This document shows, piece by piece, positions 17,638 to 27,140 of a stretch of DNA of 64,000 nucleotides. This DNA comes from Cyclobacteriaceae bacterium (GTDB lineage Bacteria; Bacteroidota; Bacteroidia; Cytophagales; Cyclobacteriaceae), in contig PXCO01000071.1 of the NCBI GenBank assembly GCA_003565295.1, positions 1-64,000 on the forward strand, given 5' to 3'. Positions within the stretch are counted from its first letter, which is position 1; each line of letters starts with the position of its first letter. Under the pieces are notes generated by a model. It saw only the letters and a list, made by a program, of their open reading frames with translations. It ran no database searches and was not told the DNA's origin. The position numbers were made by a program, and so were the translations under genes.

Positions 17638-18534
17638 ATGAAAAACATACTAGTAACAGGAGGTTCGGGTTTAATAGGAAAAGAGCTTACGTCCAAATTA
17701 ACAGATCAAGGTTATCAAGTGGCTTGGTTGAGTCGAAACCCGGAGAATAAGCCTCAAAAATCATTTGCCTGGGATATTCAAAAGCAGGAAATGGATAAAG
17801 AGGCTTTAGATTGGTGCGATGCTATCATACACTTGGCAGGAGCGGGGGTAGCTGAAAAAAAATGGACTCAAGAGAGAAAACAAGAAATCCTAGAAAGCAG
17901 AACCCTTTCCACTCAGCTCCTTGTAAACAACTTGAGAACCATGGATAAACGACCCGCAGTAGTGATCGCTGCAAGTGGCATAAATTATTATGGTTATGAT
18001 ACTGGGGATAGATTGGTTGCAGAGGGAGAGCCCGCAGGGGAGGATTTTCTCGCCGAAGTAGTAAAAAAGTGGGAAAAAGCCACCGAAGAATTTGAGGTTT
18101 TCGGAATAAGGACTGTTCGATTTAGGTTAGGAATAGTTTTGTCCGCAGCGGGAGGCGCACTTACCGAACTGGTAAAACCCCCAGTCACTGCCCCATTGGG
18201 AAACGGAAAACAATACATGAGCTGGATCCACATTGAGGATATAGCCAACATGTTCATCCATGCCTTGGCAAACTCAGGTATACATGGTATATATAACGCC
18301 GTGGGACCCACACCAGTAAGCAACGCCATTCTCACGCAGCGCGCTGCAAAATTTAAAGGAAAACCATTTATAAATATTGGGGTACCTGGATTTGCCTTGA
18401 AATTAGCATTAGGAGAATTGGCCAATTTAGTGCTTGGGGGCATCAGAGTCAGTAATGACAAGATCCACTCATCTGGTTTTAAATACCAATTTCCTGAACT
18501 GGATGCTGCTCTGAAGAATATTTTTAAAAAATAG
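17638..18534 (+). CDS. TIGR01777-type NAD-dependent epimerase (SDR family)
   Basis: 298 residues. The N-terminal Rossmann loop is ILVTGGSGLIGKEL. Motifs of the TIGR01777/YfcH-like group follow: IIHLAGAGVAEKKWT, then a region around ASGINYYG. The C-terminal DUF1731-like part contains GPTPVSNA. The physiological reaction of this group is not established. The gene is monocistronic, with its 5' region back-to-back with the fluoride operon. Confidence 0.9.
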   Translation: MKNILVTGGSGLIGKELTSKLTDQGYQVAWLSRNPENKPQKSFAWDIQKQEMDKEALDWCDAIIHLAGAGVAEKKWTQERKQEILESRTLSTQLLVNNLRTMDKRPAVVIAASGINYYGYDTGDRLVAEGEPAGEDFLAEVVKKWEKATEEFEVFGIRTVRFRLGIVLSAAGGALTELVKPPVTAPLGNGKQYMSWIHIEDIANMFIHALANSGIHGIYNAVGPTPVSNAILTQRAAKFKGKPFINIGVPGFALKLALGELANLVLGGIRVSNDKIHSSGFKYQFPELDAALKNIFKK

Positions 18535-18609
18535 GGCAAATCATAATTTTGGGGTTAATTTTATCTGTCGGCATTAAACCCCCTATGTTTTCGGTAAAAC
18601 CATTCATCC

Positions 18610-21177
18610 ATGCATTTCTCAAAAAATTCATTGCTAACTTACTTGGCTTGTTGCTTTTTATCTCTAAGTGTTTTGGGGCAAGAGACAAGTCTAGACTATT
18701 ATTTGCCAAGTGGATACACCTATGATCCCAATGTTCCTACCCCTGCAAGTCATTTAGGCTTTGAAGTTGGGGAGTGGCATGCCAGCCATGACCAGGTGGT
18801 CAGCTATTTCAAGGCCTTGGCAGCTTCATCAGACCGGCTTTCTCTACTTGAATACGGTAGAACCTACGAAAAGAGGCCATTAGTCATCCTAGTGGTCAGT
18901 TCCCCTACCAACCAACAAAACTTGGAAGAGATCAAAGAAAGCCGTAAAGGATTGCGCAGTGGCCGATTGGAAGGTCAGATTCAGGAAATGCCTCTGGTAA
19001 TGTATTTAGGCCATACCGTTCATGGCAATGAACCATCCGGGGTACAGGCTGCCCTACTTACGGCTTATCATTTTGCCGCGGCCAGGGAAATTGAGGAAGA
19101 GCTGGAAAACATCGTCCTACTGATAGATCCTGTTTTAAATCCTGATGGCATGAATCGGTTTTCATCATGGGTGAACATGCATAAAAGCTATATCCCTAAT
19201 GGTGACAGGAACAATAGAGAGCTCAATGAAGCCTGGCCAAGAGGCAGAACCAATCACTATTGGTTTGACTTGAACAGGGACTGGCTGCCTGTACAACACC
19301 CCGAATCCAGGGGAAGAATTACCCAGCTACAGGAATGGATCCCAAACATAGTCCTGGACTTTCACGAAATGGGCAGTGACAACACTTACTTCTTTCAGCC
19401 AGGGATACCCAGCCGAAACCACCCCCTTACCCCCGAGAAGAATTTTGAGCTCACCGAACGAATTGCCCAGTACCATGCAAAATACCTGGATGAAATAGGT
19501 TCGCTCTATTACAGCCAGGAAAGCTTTGATGATTTCTATTACGGGAAAGGCTCAACTTATCCCGATGTTCAGGGAGCTATTGGTATTCTGTTCGAACAAG
19601 CATCCTCAAGGGGCCATGTGCAAGAAAATGTGTTCGGCAAAATTACCTTCCCCTTCACCATCCGAAACCAGGTAAGGACCACTTTTTCCTCCTTTGAGGC
19701 TGCTCTGGATATGAAGGAGGAGCTGAATCAATACATGATAGATTTTTATAGGGAGGCCAAAGAAGAGGCCGATGCTGATAATAACAAAGCCTTTATTTTT
19801 GGTAATCGGGATGATTATGCGCGTTCATACCACTTAGCCGACCTGATTCTTCACCACGACATACATGTGTACGAATTGCAGGAAGATGTGGTAGTCAATG
19901 GGGTTCCTTTCCAAGCCAACAAAGCCTTTATCGTACCCTTTAATCAACCTCAGTACCGGTTGGTCAAGTCCATGTTTGAAACCAGGACCAGTTTTCAAGA
20001 CAGCCTATTTTATGATGTATCCTCCTGGACCTTGCCTATGGCCTTTAACCTGGACCATATGGCCTTGGGAAGCAGGATTTTTAATCTAGCTGAAGTGGAA
20101 GAATTAGAAAAGGGTTTTCCTATGAAAAACGGCAGAGTAATAGGAAGCCTGGGGGCAAATACCTATGTTTTTGAATGGCATGAATACTATGCGCCAAGAG
20201 CCGTATATAGCTTACTTGATAAAGGGTACCAGGTTAGGGTGACCCATGAACCCTTTGAAACCGACCTGGGCATAAATTTCAGAAGAGGAAGCATCCTTGT
20301 CGAAAAAGGCAATAATGATATCAATGACCAGCAGTTATATGATGACTTGCAGGAGGTGGCTACTCATTCAGGACTGAGTATTTATGCCATGGGAACGGGT
20401 TACACCGGAGGTATCAATCTTGGATCTCCTAGCATTGACGTATTAGAGAAACCAGAAATAGCGATTTTGGTGGATGGAGGGGCTTCCAGTAGTGATGCGG
20501 GCGAAGTCTGGCATTTATTGGATCAAAGAATGGAAATCCCTCTTACCCTTATGCCATTGGACCGTTTTGGGAATGCAGATTTGAACAGGTATAACGTTTT
20601 GATCTTACCTACAGGCTCATACGGAGCTCTCGGAAAATCTGGAGCAGAAAAGCTTAAAAACTGGGTACAAAGAGGTGGAACCTTAATCGCCAGAGGAAGT
20701 GCCATGATTTGGCTCTCCCAGCAGGAGTTGGCCAATTTTTCATGGAAATCAACTGACAAGGACGAAGATGCCATTCAAAAGGCCTATGCCGACTTAGAAA
20801 AAGAAAGAGGGGCGCGAGTAACTGGAGGAGCCATCTTCAAAGGAAAGCTAGATATCACCCATCCCTTGGGTTATGGGTATTCCAACGCTAATATTTTCCT
20901 TTTTAAGAATGGCAACCAATTCCTCAAACCTTCTTCTAACCCCTATGCCAATCCACTGCTCTACACTGAGGATCCACTTGCCAGTGGTTACATTCATCCC
21001 GAAAACCTGGAAAACTTAAAGGAAACAGGAATGATTCAGGTGGCCAGCCTCGGTCAGGGAAGGATCATTGGGTTTGTGGATAACCCCAACTTCAGGGCAT
21101 TTTGGTTTGGCACAAATAAACTTTTCTTGAATGCTGTCTTTTTTGGATCCACCATTAATCTACAGTCAGGAAAGTAA
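18610..21177 (+). CDS. M14 family zinc carboxypeptidase-like protein, secreted
   Basis: 855 residues with a signal peptide (cleavage near 23, VLGQ). The zinc site has H138-G-N-E141 in GHTVHGNEPSG and the third ligand His in VLDFHEMGS (about 255). The catalytic glutamate is in ILFEQASSRG (about 330). The C-terminal half (about 600-855) resembles a class I glutamine-amidotransferase-like fold (ILVDGGASSSDAG, ILPTGSYGAL, RGGTLIARGSAMIW) without an obvious catalytic triad, a common pairing in Bacteroidota M14 proteins. The likely role is periplasmic peptide degradation. A strong terminator follows. Confidence 0.93.
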   Translation: MHFSKNSLLTYLACCFLSLSVLGQETSLDYYLPSGYTYDPNVPTPASHLGFEVGEWHASHDQVVSYFKALAASSDRLSLLEYGRTYEKRPLVILVVSSPTNQQNLEEIKESRKGLRSGRLEGQIQEMPLVMYLGHTVHGNEPSGVQAALLTAYHFAAAREIEEELENIVLLIDPVLNPDGMNRFSSWVNMHKSYIPNGDRNNRELNEAWPRGRTNHYWFDLNRDWLPVQHPESRGRITQLQEWIPNIVLDFHEMGSDNTYFFQPGIPSRNHPLTPEKNFELTERIAQYHAKYLDEIGSLYYSQESFDDFYYGKGSTYPDVQGAIGILFEQASSRGHVQENVFGKITFPFTIRNQVRTTFSSFEAALDMKEELNQYMIDFYREAKEEADADNNKAFIFGNRDDYARSYHLADLILHHDIHVYELQEDVVVNGVPFQANKAFIVPFNQPQYRLVKSMFETRTSFQDSLFYDVSSWTLPMAFNLDHMALGSRIFNLAEVEELEKGFPMKNGRVIGSLGANTYVFEWHEYYAPRAVYSLLDKGYQVRVTHEPFETDLGINFRRGSILVEKGNNDINDQQLYDDLQEVATHSGLSIYAMGTGYTGGINLGSPSIDVLEKPEIAILVDGGASSSDAGEVWHLLDQRMEIPLTLMPLDRFGNADLNRYNVLILPTGSYGALGKSGAEKLKNWVQRGGTLIARGSAMIWLSQQELANFSWKSTDKDEDAIQKAYADLEKERGARVTGGAIFKGKLDITHPLGYGYSNANIFLFKNGNQFLKPSSNPYANPLLYTEDPLASGYIHPENLENLKETGMIQVASLGQGRIIGFVDNPNFRAFWFGTNKLFLNAVFFGSTINLQSGK

Positions 21178-21182
21178 ATTCC

Positions 21183-21230
21183 AGCGGGGGTTGAAAAGGA
21201 CATTCAACCTCCGCTTACTTCTTCTTTCAA
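21183..21230 (+). terminator. Intrinsic terminator-like hairpin after the M14 gene
   Basis: A 13-bp stem (one G-U pair): AGCGGGGGTTGAA (21183-21195) with TTCAACCTCCGCT (21203-21215), loop of 7, followed by the pyrimidine run TACTTCTTCTTTC. It starts 6 bp after the stop codon. Confidence 0.7.
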
Positions 21231-21450
21231 GGCCTATCTTGGCTTCAGTGAGCAGACCTGGACAACACTCCTTCCTTGAAATGGTTACTCACCTCCAACC
21301 CTCGGTTTATCTTAACCCTCCACCTCTAAGAACCCTTTTTCAGAAATCCCTAGCTTAACCCATTGATACTAGGGAAATTGCCATTTTTAACCATACAACT
21401 TTTTAGTTTGCTTAAAAATTGTTTTTATTTGTGGTAGTTTACCCAACAAA

Positions 21451-21954
21451 ATGATTCAAAAGCTTTTCCCCTTAGATAAGAACTATCTGCTAAGACAAGC
21501 CCAGATGGGCGTGCAGGATGAGGCCATTTCCCTGATGATGGAAGAGCTCAGAATCTCATACACAAGGCTCTATAATCCGCTTCAGCTCAGGGACGACACC
21601 TATATCCGTATTATTTCCAATCGTAGATTTCCGATAAACCACGTTAAGTTCATCTACGAACAATTATGTGGAATATACAGGTATCGCTATGGCTCCAACC
21701 AATTGGAAATTTTGTTTGATGGAAAAAGTCATTTGGAAAAATACAAGGAGGATTGGCTTGAACAGTTAAGCAATTGGGTTAAAGACCTGGGAGCCCATGA
21801 AGCCTATGTTAAAAATTTGCTCAGAATGACCTTGTTGTTTGATACTGAAAACCGGGCTATTTTTTCCGAAAACCGCTGTAAGGGCTTTATTAATGAGTAT
21901 TTTGAAATTAAAATCGTTAAGCGCAAAGGGGATTTGGTATTGAAAAGCGCCTGA
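21451..21954 (+). CDS. Hypothetical cytoplasmic protein
   Basis: 167 residues with no signal peptide or membrane segment. It is rich in charged and aromatic residues with mixed alpha/beta character (for example DTYIRIISNRRFPINHVKFIYEQLCG). I do not recognise a family. It is preceded by about 230 bp without genes and ends 3 bp before the convergent DUF4286 gene. The ATG at 21451 is the only good start. Confidence 0.6.
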   Translation: MIQKLFPLDKNYLLRQAQMGVQDEAISLMMEELRISYTRLYNPLQLRDDTYIRIISNRRFPINHVKFIYEQLCGIYRYRYGSNQLEILFDGKSHLEKYKEDWLEQLSNWVKDLGAHEAYVKNLLRMTLLFDTENRAIFSENRCKGFINEYFEIKIVKRKGDLVLKSA

Positions 21955-21957
21955 TTT

Positions 21958-22263
21958 TTACTCTACTGATTGCAATAACGATCTAAAAGAAACAAACTGG
22001 TCCCCAAACTTTCGCTCCAAATCCCCTCTTAGCCCTTTGGCAAATTTATCCTCAAATGCTCTCATTTCCTTTATGGAGGTAGTATGAAATTGTACAGAGA
22101 AATTTATACCCTCACCTGGTTCCTGATGGAGCAGGCGCATAAACCTATGTTCAAAGAAACATCCCGTGTCCAAAACCTTCGGAATATATTTGGCCTTCAT
22201 CCAATTGATGAATTCATTCTCAATTTCAGGGGAAATACTTATAGTAATATTATACAAGATCAT
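21958..22263 (-). CDS. DUF4286 family protein
   Basis: 101 residues. The start MILYNITISISPEIENEFINWMK and later FSVQFHTTS are characteristic of DUF4286, a small dimeric alpha/beta-barrel-like family common in Bacteroidota with no assigned function. It is cytoplasmic, divergent from the carotenoid operon and convergent with the hypothetical protein at 21451. Confidence 0.85.
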   Translation of the reverse strand: MILYNITISISPEIENEFINWMKAKYIPKVLDTGCFFEHRFMRLLHQEPGEGINFSVQFHTTSIKEMRAFEDKFAKGLRGDLERKFGDQFVSFRSLLQSVE

Positions 22264-22294
22264 CGATAGCGTAAAACAAATGGGAGAACCGTGT

Positions 22295-22302
22295 TAACTT
22301 TG
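22295..22302 (+). promoter_or_regulatory. Possible -7 box of the carotenoid operon
   Basis: TAACTTTG fits the TAnnTTTG consensus and lies 23 bp before the first ATG (22318) in the gap divergent from DUF4286. No clear -33 TTG is visible. If real, the CarH-type regulator encoded in the operon would be expected to bind around here. Confidence 0.4.
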
Positions 22303-22317
22303 AAACTTAATACAATA

Positions 22318-22392
22318 TGGACGGACAGGAAATACCTCCAAAACAAATAGCTTGCAAAATGGATTGTAATGCCTGTACCATACAAAGATAAA
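22318..22392 (+). CDS. Possible 24-residue leader peptide before cruF
   Basis: This short ORF, too small for the track, reads MDGQEIPPKQIACKMDCNAC and four more residues. It ends 6 bp before the ATG at 22399 of the carotenoid gene. It has three cysteines spaced CxxxCxxC. The position would allow translational coupling. No homologue was recognised, and it may be chance or a remnant. Confidence 0.25.
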
Positions 22393-22398
22393 AACAGG

Positions 22399-23055
22399 AT
22401 GACTCAGTTGATGACTTTTTCAACAAAATTACGCCCCGCCCTACTGGCCAAAATCGCCATTAGCCTCGTATATGGTGTAGGGATAATTGGCTTGCTGTGG
22501 GAAGAAAGTAGAGGCCTTTTTCAACAAATGACCCCATTTCACCTACTTCTGAACGCCATAATTTTATTATATTTTCATCAAGATTGGGATTGGCGTTTTG
22601 TTTTCTTTGCTGTGTTCGCATTTGTGGTGGGAATGATTTCAGAAATCATCGGTGTAAAAACAGGGCTGATCTTCGGGGACTACAGCTACGGACCTGTATT
22701 GGGGTGGAAAATAATGGGAGTTCCTATCATCATAGGGGTAAATTGGCTGCTTCTTGCTTATATGTGGGGTAAATTGGCTGCTACAAAGAAATGGCATCCC
22801 TTGGTTTCGGCAATACTGGCGGCTTTGGGAATGGTGATGATGGATTTTCTTATTGAGCCGGTAGCCATAAGCTTGGACTTTTGGTCCTGGTCTCAGGAAG
22901 ATATACCTTTGTCCAATTATGTGGGTTGGTTAGCTATCGCTTTTCTGATTCAACTTTTTTTTCAGTTTTTGAATTTTAGGAAGAAAAACACAATATCAGA
23001 CTACTTGTTGCTGAATATGTGCATTTTTTTTGCAATTTTGAAGGTTCTACTTTAG
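22399..23055 (+). CDS. cruF: Carotenoid biosynthesis membrane protein, CruF-like hydratase
   Basis: About 218 residues with six to seven hydrophobic segments. The motif IFGDYSYGPVLGWKIMGVPIIIGVNW is typical of the CruF/DUF422 family, which adds water across the 1,2 double bond of carotenoid psi-ends in the inner membrane. The track starts at 22369, and ATGs at 22399 and 22411 are alternatives. I chose 22399 because it follows the leader-like ORF and precedes the hydrophobic region closely. crtZ follows after 30 bp. The pair fits synthesis of hydroxylated monocyclic carotenoids such as flexixanthin or saproxanthin; phytoene synthase and desaturase are not in the window. Confidence 0.85.
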   Translation: MTQLMTFSTKLRPALLAKIAISLVYGVGIIGLLWEESRGLFQQMTPFHLLLNAIILLYFHQDWDWRFVFFAVFAFVVGMISEIIGVKTGLIFGDYSYGPVLGWKIMGVPIIIGVNWLLLAYMWGKLAATKKWHPLVSAILAALGMVMMDFLIEPVAISLDFWSWSQEDIPLSNYVGWLAIAFLIQLFFQFLNFRKKNTISDYLLLNMCIFFAILKVLL

Positions 23056-23085
23056 TTCTTTAAACAATCTACCCCCCTCAATGTT

Positions 23086-23538
23086 ATGTTGCAATATATG
23101 TATGCAATTGTGTTCATAGTGACGGGTTTCATAATAATGGAGCTATCTGGATGGCTTATACACAAATACATCATGCATGGTCCTCTTTGGAACATTCATA
23201 AAACCCATCATCAGCATAGCAGAGGTTGGTTTGAATTAAATGATTTGTTCTCCTTGGTATTTGGCCTTATAGCGATCATTTTAATTGTTCTAGGTGCTAA
23301 AAATTTAGATGCAAGGTTTTGGATAGGGATAGGAATTTCCCTTTATGGAATGAGTTATTTTATCCTTCATGATATCTTAATTCATAGAAGAGTAAAATGG
23401 TTGAAAAAACCCAAATCCGGATATCTGCTTGGAATTTTCAGGGCCCACCAAGCCCATCACGTTAATAATAAAAGAGACGATGCCGTCTCATTCGGTTTGT
23501 TCCTGGTACCTTTTAGGTATTTTAAAAGTAAAAAATAA
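23086..23538 (+). CDS. crtZ: Beta-carotene hydroxylase-like fatty acid hydroxylase (CrtZ)
   Basis: 150 residues, about four membrane segments, and the di-iron histidine clusters of the superfamily: HKYIMHG, HKTHHQHS, HDILIHRR and HQAHHVNN. CrtZ adds the 3-hydroxyl to beta-ionone rings in the membrane. It is co-transcribed with cruF, and its stop overlaps the start of the MerR/B12 regulator (TAATG), a strong sign of one operon. Confidence 0.93.
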   Translation: MLQYMYAIVFIVTGFIIMELSGWLIHKYIMHGPLWNIHKTHHQHSRGWFELNDLFSLVFGLIAIILIVLGAKNLDARFWIGIGISLYGMSYFILHDILIHRRVKWLKKPKSGYLLGIFRAHQAHHVNNKRDDAVSFGLFLVPFRYFKSKK

Positions 23539-24428
23539 TGGTGAGAAATTATTCAATCAAAGATTTGGAGCAGCTCTCTGGAATTAAGGCACACACCTTG
23601 CGCATATGGGAGCAAAGGTATAATCTCCTCTCACCTAAAAGAACGGAAACCAATATACGTTATTACGATGATGCTGACCTCAGGCTGATTCTTAATGTGG
23701 CTTTATTGAACGAACATGGTTACAAAATAAGTAAGATAGCCAAACTTTCCGAAGAAGAACTGAAGGCCGAAGTGATGAATCTAACAGATCGTACTTACAC
23801 TTTTGACGATCAGATCCATTCACTTACCATAGCCATGGTGGACTTGGACGAACCCAGGTTCGAAAAGATCATATCGACCAATATTTTGAAGCTGGGTTTT
23901 GAGGAAACTATGCTCAACATCATCTACCCCTTTCTTTCCAAAATCGGGGTTCTTTGGCAGACAGGTTCCATACATCCCGGCCAAGAGCACTTTATCAGTA
24001 ATTTGGTGAGACAAAAATTAATTGTTGCCATCGATGGTCAGGTATATACCGGTGGGGGTAAGAAATTCCTGTTGTTCCTTCCTGAAGGTGAATTGCATGA
24101 AATTTCCCTTTTGTTCTCTTGCTATCTTTTAAAAACAAAGGGACACCAGGTCATTTATTTAGGACAAAATACCCCCGATGATGATTTGTACGCTGTCTAT
24201 AAGGTTCATCGGCCGGATTATTTGGTATCCGTCTTTACTACCCACCCCACCGCTGAGGAGGTGCAGGGTTATATTGAGGAATTAAGCGACAAATACAGAA
24301 ATAGCCATATTTGGATCTCCGGGTATCAGGTGATCGGCAAAGATTTATACATCCCCGAAAATGTCAGGGTGTTGCATTACCTAAAAGAAATTAAGGAATT
24401 CCTGGAAGAACTAAGTGAGGTGGCCTAA
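23538..24428 (+). CDS. carH: MerR-type, adenosylcobalamin-binding photoreceptor regulator (CarH/LitR-like)
   Basis: 296 residues. A MerR winged helix lies at 1-70 (YSIKDLEQLSGIKAHTLRIWEQRY), then a four-helix B12-binding cap (about 90-165) and a Rossmann B12 domain (about 175-290). The light-sensing signature is complete: W140-x9-E150-H151 in the cap, and the lower cobalt ligand H187 in EGELHEIS (D/E-x-H-x-x-G with Ser in place of Gly). CarH proteins bind as tetramers in the dark with AdoCbl, repress carotenoid genes and fall apart in light. Overlap with crtZ points to autoregulated light control of this operon. Confidence 0.88.
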   Translation: MVRNYSIKDLEQLSGIKAHTLRIWEQRYNLLSPKRTETNIRYYDDADLRLILNVALLNEHGYKISKIAKLSEEELKAEVMNLTDRTYTFDDQIHSLTIAMVDLDEPRFEKIISTNILKLGFEETMLNIIYPFLSKIGVLWQTGSIHPGQEHFISNLVRQKLIVAIDGQVYTGGGKKFLLFLPEGELHEISLLFSCYLLKTKGHQVIYLGQNTPDDDLYAVYKVHRPDYLVSVFTTHPTAEEVQGYIEELSDKYRNSHIWISGYQVIGKDLYIPENVRVLHYLKEIKEFLEELSEVA

Positions 24429-24600
24429 AAGCTTAAACCTAATTTTATTCATTTTTTTTCCACTTATCCTTTTTTTTATTTTTACGCTCACAAATTATGT
24501 AATTTTTTTATCCAAATCCCTTATATTTCTAGAAATATGATTCCTGTTCAGTTTGATGATAGAGGTTCAAAACTGATTTAAAGTTATAGTTTACCGTACC

Positions 24601-26346
24601 GTGAAAAACTCATTGATTAAATCTTGTGGAATTTGTTACCAGTTCATTTTGTTGGCTATTGTGGCTTGCAGCGATCAAACGGGGTTACCCCCTGGCGATG
24701 AAGACCATGGGGGGTTATTTTTACCGGAAGGTTTTGAAGCCGTAGTGGTAGTGGATAGCGTAGGTAGGTCCCGCCACCTTACCGTCACCGAAAATGGAGA
24801 TATATATGTAAAACTTCGGGTGCCAGATAAGGAAGGGAGGGGATTGGTGGCTATCCGTGACGAATCTGGAAATGGAAAAGCTGATATTGTCCAATATTTT
24901 GGCGACTATGAGGATGTGGGCAATTATGGAACCGGGATGCGTATCTATGATGGCTATATGTACTTTAGCACTGCCGGAGAAGTCTACCGCCAAAAATTGG
25001 AAAAAGACGAATTGATTCCCACAGGGCCTGTGGAACTTATCCTCAAAGACGATTATAAAAACGCCGAACATGGATATGAACATATTGCCAAACCCATCGC
25101 CTTCGATGATGATGGATATATGTATGTGCCGTTTGGTTCTCCCGGTGATGTGTGCCAAGAACTCAACCGCAAGCCAGGTGCACCGGGTATGGATCCATGC
25201 CCCCAATTAGAGTGGCATGCAGGGATATGGAGATTTGATGCCAATAAGCTCAATCAGACACAAGCCGATGGATACAGGTTTGCCACTGGAATAAGGAGTG
25301 TGGTTGCGATGGACTGGAACTCTACAGACCGAACTTTGTATGTGGTGCAACATGGTAGGGACAATTTACACCGCACCTGGCCCAAACTCTATAATAGATG
25401 GGAAAACGCCGTTTTGCCTTCGGAGGAATTCTTCCGGGTAAAGGAAGGGACTGACGGAGGTTGGCCTTATTATTATTATGACCAAATACAAGGCAAAAAG
25501 CTCCTCAATGCTGAATATGGTGGAGATGGGCAAGATGAAGGTGATGCACAAAATTATGAAATGCCGATAGTAGGCTTTCCCGGTCATTTTGCGCCGAACG
25601 ACCTGCATTTTTACCATGGAAATCAATTTCCGGATCGCTATAAAGAAGGTGCATTTGTGGCTTTCCACGGCAGCACCATTCGGGCACCTTATCCTCAAGC
25701 CGGTTATTTTATTGGGTTTGTGCCTTTTAAGGACGGAGAACCTTCTGGAGACTGGGAGGTATTTGCCGATGGGTTTGCCCAATTAGATACCATCGTAAAT
25801 ACCAGCGATGCTGCGGCCAGGCCCATGGGCATATCCATGGGGCCAGATGGATCGTTATACATAACCGAAAGTGTAAAGGGCAAAATCTGGAGAATCATGT
25901 ATAAGGGCAAAAAAAATGGTTTTGGAGAAAGTCAGTTAGCAAAATTGGAAGAAAGAAAAAGAACCAGAACAAACATTAAAGATCCACACCCTGAGGATGA
26001 CAATTTGGAAAAAGGGTTGATAGAGGCAGGGGCATCCATTTACAATTTATATTGTGGGCCCTGTCACCAAAGAGACGGCAAGGGCGATGGTACCAGGTTC
26101 CCTCCATTGGCAGGAACAGACTGGGTGACAGGCGACAAAACAAGGTTAATCACTCTTTTACTGGAAGGTATGGAAGGGCCCATCACTGTGAATGACATTT
26201 CCTATAATGGCATAATGCCCTCCCACAGTTTTCTTAGCGATGAGGACGCCGCAGCTGTGCTCACCTATATCCGAAAAAGCTTTGGAAATGAAGCCAGCAG
26301 TATTTCTGCGGTAGAAGTGAAAAAAATTAGAGAATCACTTGAATAA
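24601..26346 (+). CDS. PQQ-type sugar dehydrogenase (sorbosone-dehydrogenase-like) fused to cytochrome c, lipoprotein
   Basis: 581 residues from a GTG start. The lipobox LLAIVAC gives lipidation near residue 23. A six-bladed glucose/sorbosone-dehydrogenase-type propeller spans about 40-440 (LPEGFEAVVV, DDDGYMYVPFGSPGDVCQ, RPMGISMGPDGSLYITE). A class I cytochrome c domain spans about 470-575 with CGPCH (heme binding, about 482) and the probable Met ligand in GIMPSHS. Such fusions oxidise sugars or sugar alcohols in the periplasm and pass electrons through the heme. It is the first gene of a five-gene run of exported proteins, 9 bp from the next. Confidence 0.88.
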   Translation: MKNSLIKSCGICYQFILLAIVACSDQTGLPPGDEDHGGLFLPEGFEAVVVVDSVGRSRHLTVTENGDIYVKLRVPDKEGRGLVAIRDESGNGKADIVQYFGDYEDVGNYGTGMRIYDGYMYFSTAGEVYRQKLEKDELIPTGPVELILKDDYKNAEHGYEHIAKPIAFDDDGYMYVPFGSPGDVCQELNRKPGAPGMDPCPQLEWHAGIWRFDANKLNQTQADGYRFATGIRSVVAMDWNSTDRTLYVVQHGRDNLHRTWPKLYNRWENAVLPSEEFFRVKEGTDGGWPYYYYDQIQGKKLLNAEYGGDGQDEGDAQNYEMPIVGFPGHFAPNDLHFYHGNQFPDRYKEGAFVAFHGSTIRAPYPQAGYFIGFVPFKDGEPSGDWEVFADGFAQLDTIVNTSDAAARPMGISMGPDGSLYITESVKGKIWRIMYKGKKNGFGESQLAKLEERKRTRTNIKDPHPEDDNLEKGLIEAGASIYNLYCGPCHQRDGKGDGTRFPPLAGTDWVTGDKTRLITLLLEGMEGPITVNDISYNGIMPSHSFLSDEDAAAVLTYIRKSFGNEASSISAVEVKKIRESLE

Positions 26347-26355
26347 TCCTATGAT

Positions 26356-27117
26356 ATGTGGAAAAATACCTGCTATTTATTTGGCATTACATTATTGATA
26401 CTATGGGTAATTTCCCCATTTCAGAATGCAGCTATGACTAAAAAATCAGAACAGCCCAACACCTACCATGTAAAGCCGATAACAGGACTTATGGTAATAG
26501 ATGCCAAATGGAACAAGGCTACGTGGGCAGCGATACCGAGTATCAATATTACGCACATCATGGGGGATAAACCCCACTTCATGCCGGAAACAGAGGCCAA
26601 ACTCGCCTATGACCAACACCATTTATATGGTATATTTCAAGTAAAGGATAGGTATGTTATCAGTGAAGAAACTAAAACCAATGGGCCGGTTTCCAGAGAC
26701 AGCTGTGTAGAATGGTTTTTTGCCCCAAATGAAGATAACCCTTTGCAATATTTTAATATTGAAATTAATGCTGGGGGTACCACACTTTTTCATCATGTGA
26801 CCGTACCAAGAAAAGAATACCTGGTAATTGATGAGGAGGATATTTCAAAAATTACGGTGGCCACTAGTCTGCCAAGTGTAATATCCCCGGAAATTACCTC
26901 CGATACCACTTGGACAGTGGAATTTAAAATACCTATTTCGCTACTTGAAAAATATAGCAAGGTGAGTGCGCCCAAAAAAGGGGTGGAGTGGAGGGCCAAT
27001 TTTTACAAGACTGCCAACAGAAACAGTAACCCCCATTATATTACCTGGAACAAAGTAGAAAACCCAAGACCTGACTTTCATTTACCACAATATTTTGGGA
27101 AATTGATATTTGAATAA
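26356..27117 (+). CDS. CBM9-like (carbohydrate-binding family 9) exported protein
   Basis: 253 residues with an N-terminal hydrophobic segment (signal peptide or anchor, about 5-25). The body matches CBM9-like proteins of Bacteroidota: IDAKWNKATWA near the start, then AKLAYDQHHLYGIFQVKDRYV, DSCVEWFFAP, YFNIEINAGGT, and a closing HLPQYFGKLIF. The role is probably glycan or sugar binding in the periplasm or at the surface. It lies between the PQQ dehydrogenase and the RidA gene in the same operon. Confidence 0.87.
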   Translation: MWKNTCYLFGITLLILWVISPFQNAAMTKKSEQPNTYHVKPITGLMVIDAKWNKATWAAIPSINITHIMGDKPHFMPETEAKLAYDQHHLYGIFQVKDRYVISEETKTNGPVSRDSCVEWFFAPNEDNPLQYFNIEINAGGTTLFHHVTVPRKEYLVIDEEDISKITVATSLPSVISPEITSDTTWTVEFKIPISLLEKYSKVSAPKKGVEWRANFYKTANRNSNPHYITWNKVENPRPDFHLPQYFGKLIFE

Positions 27118-27140
27118 ATCACCACTAACGAGAAAAGAAG

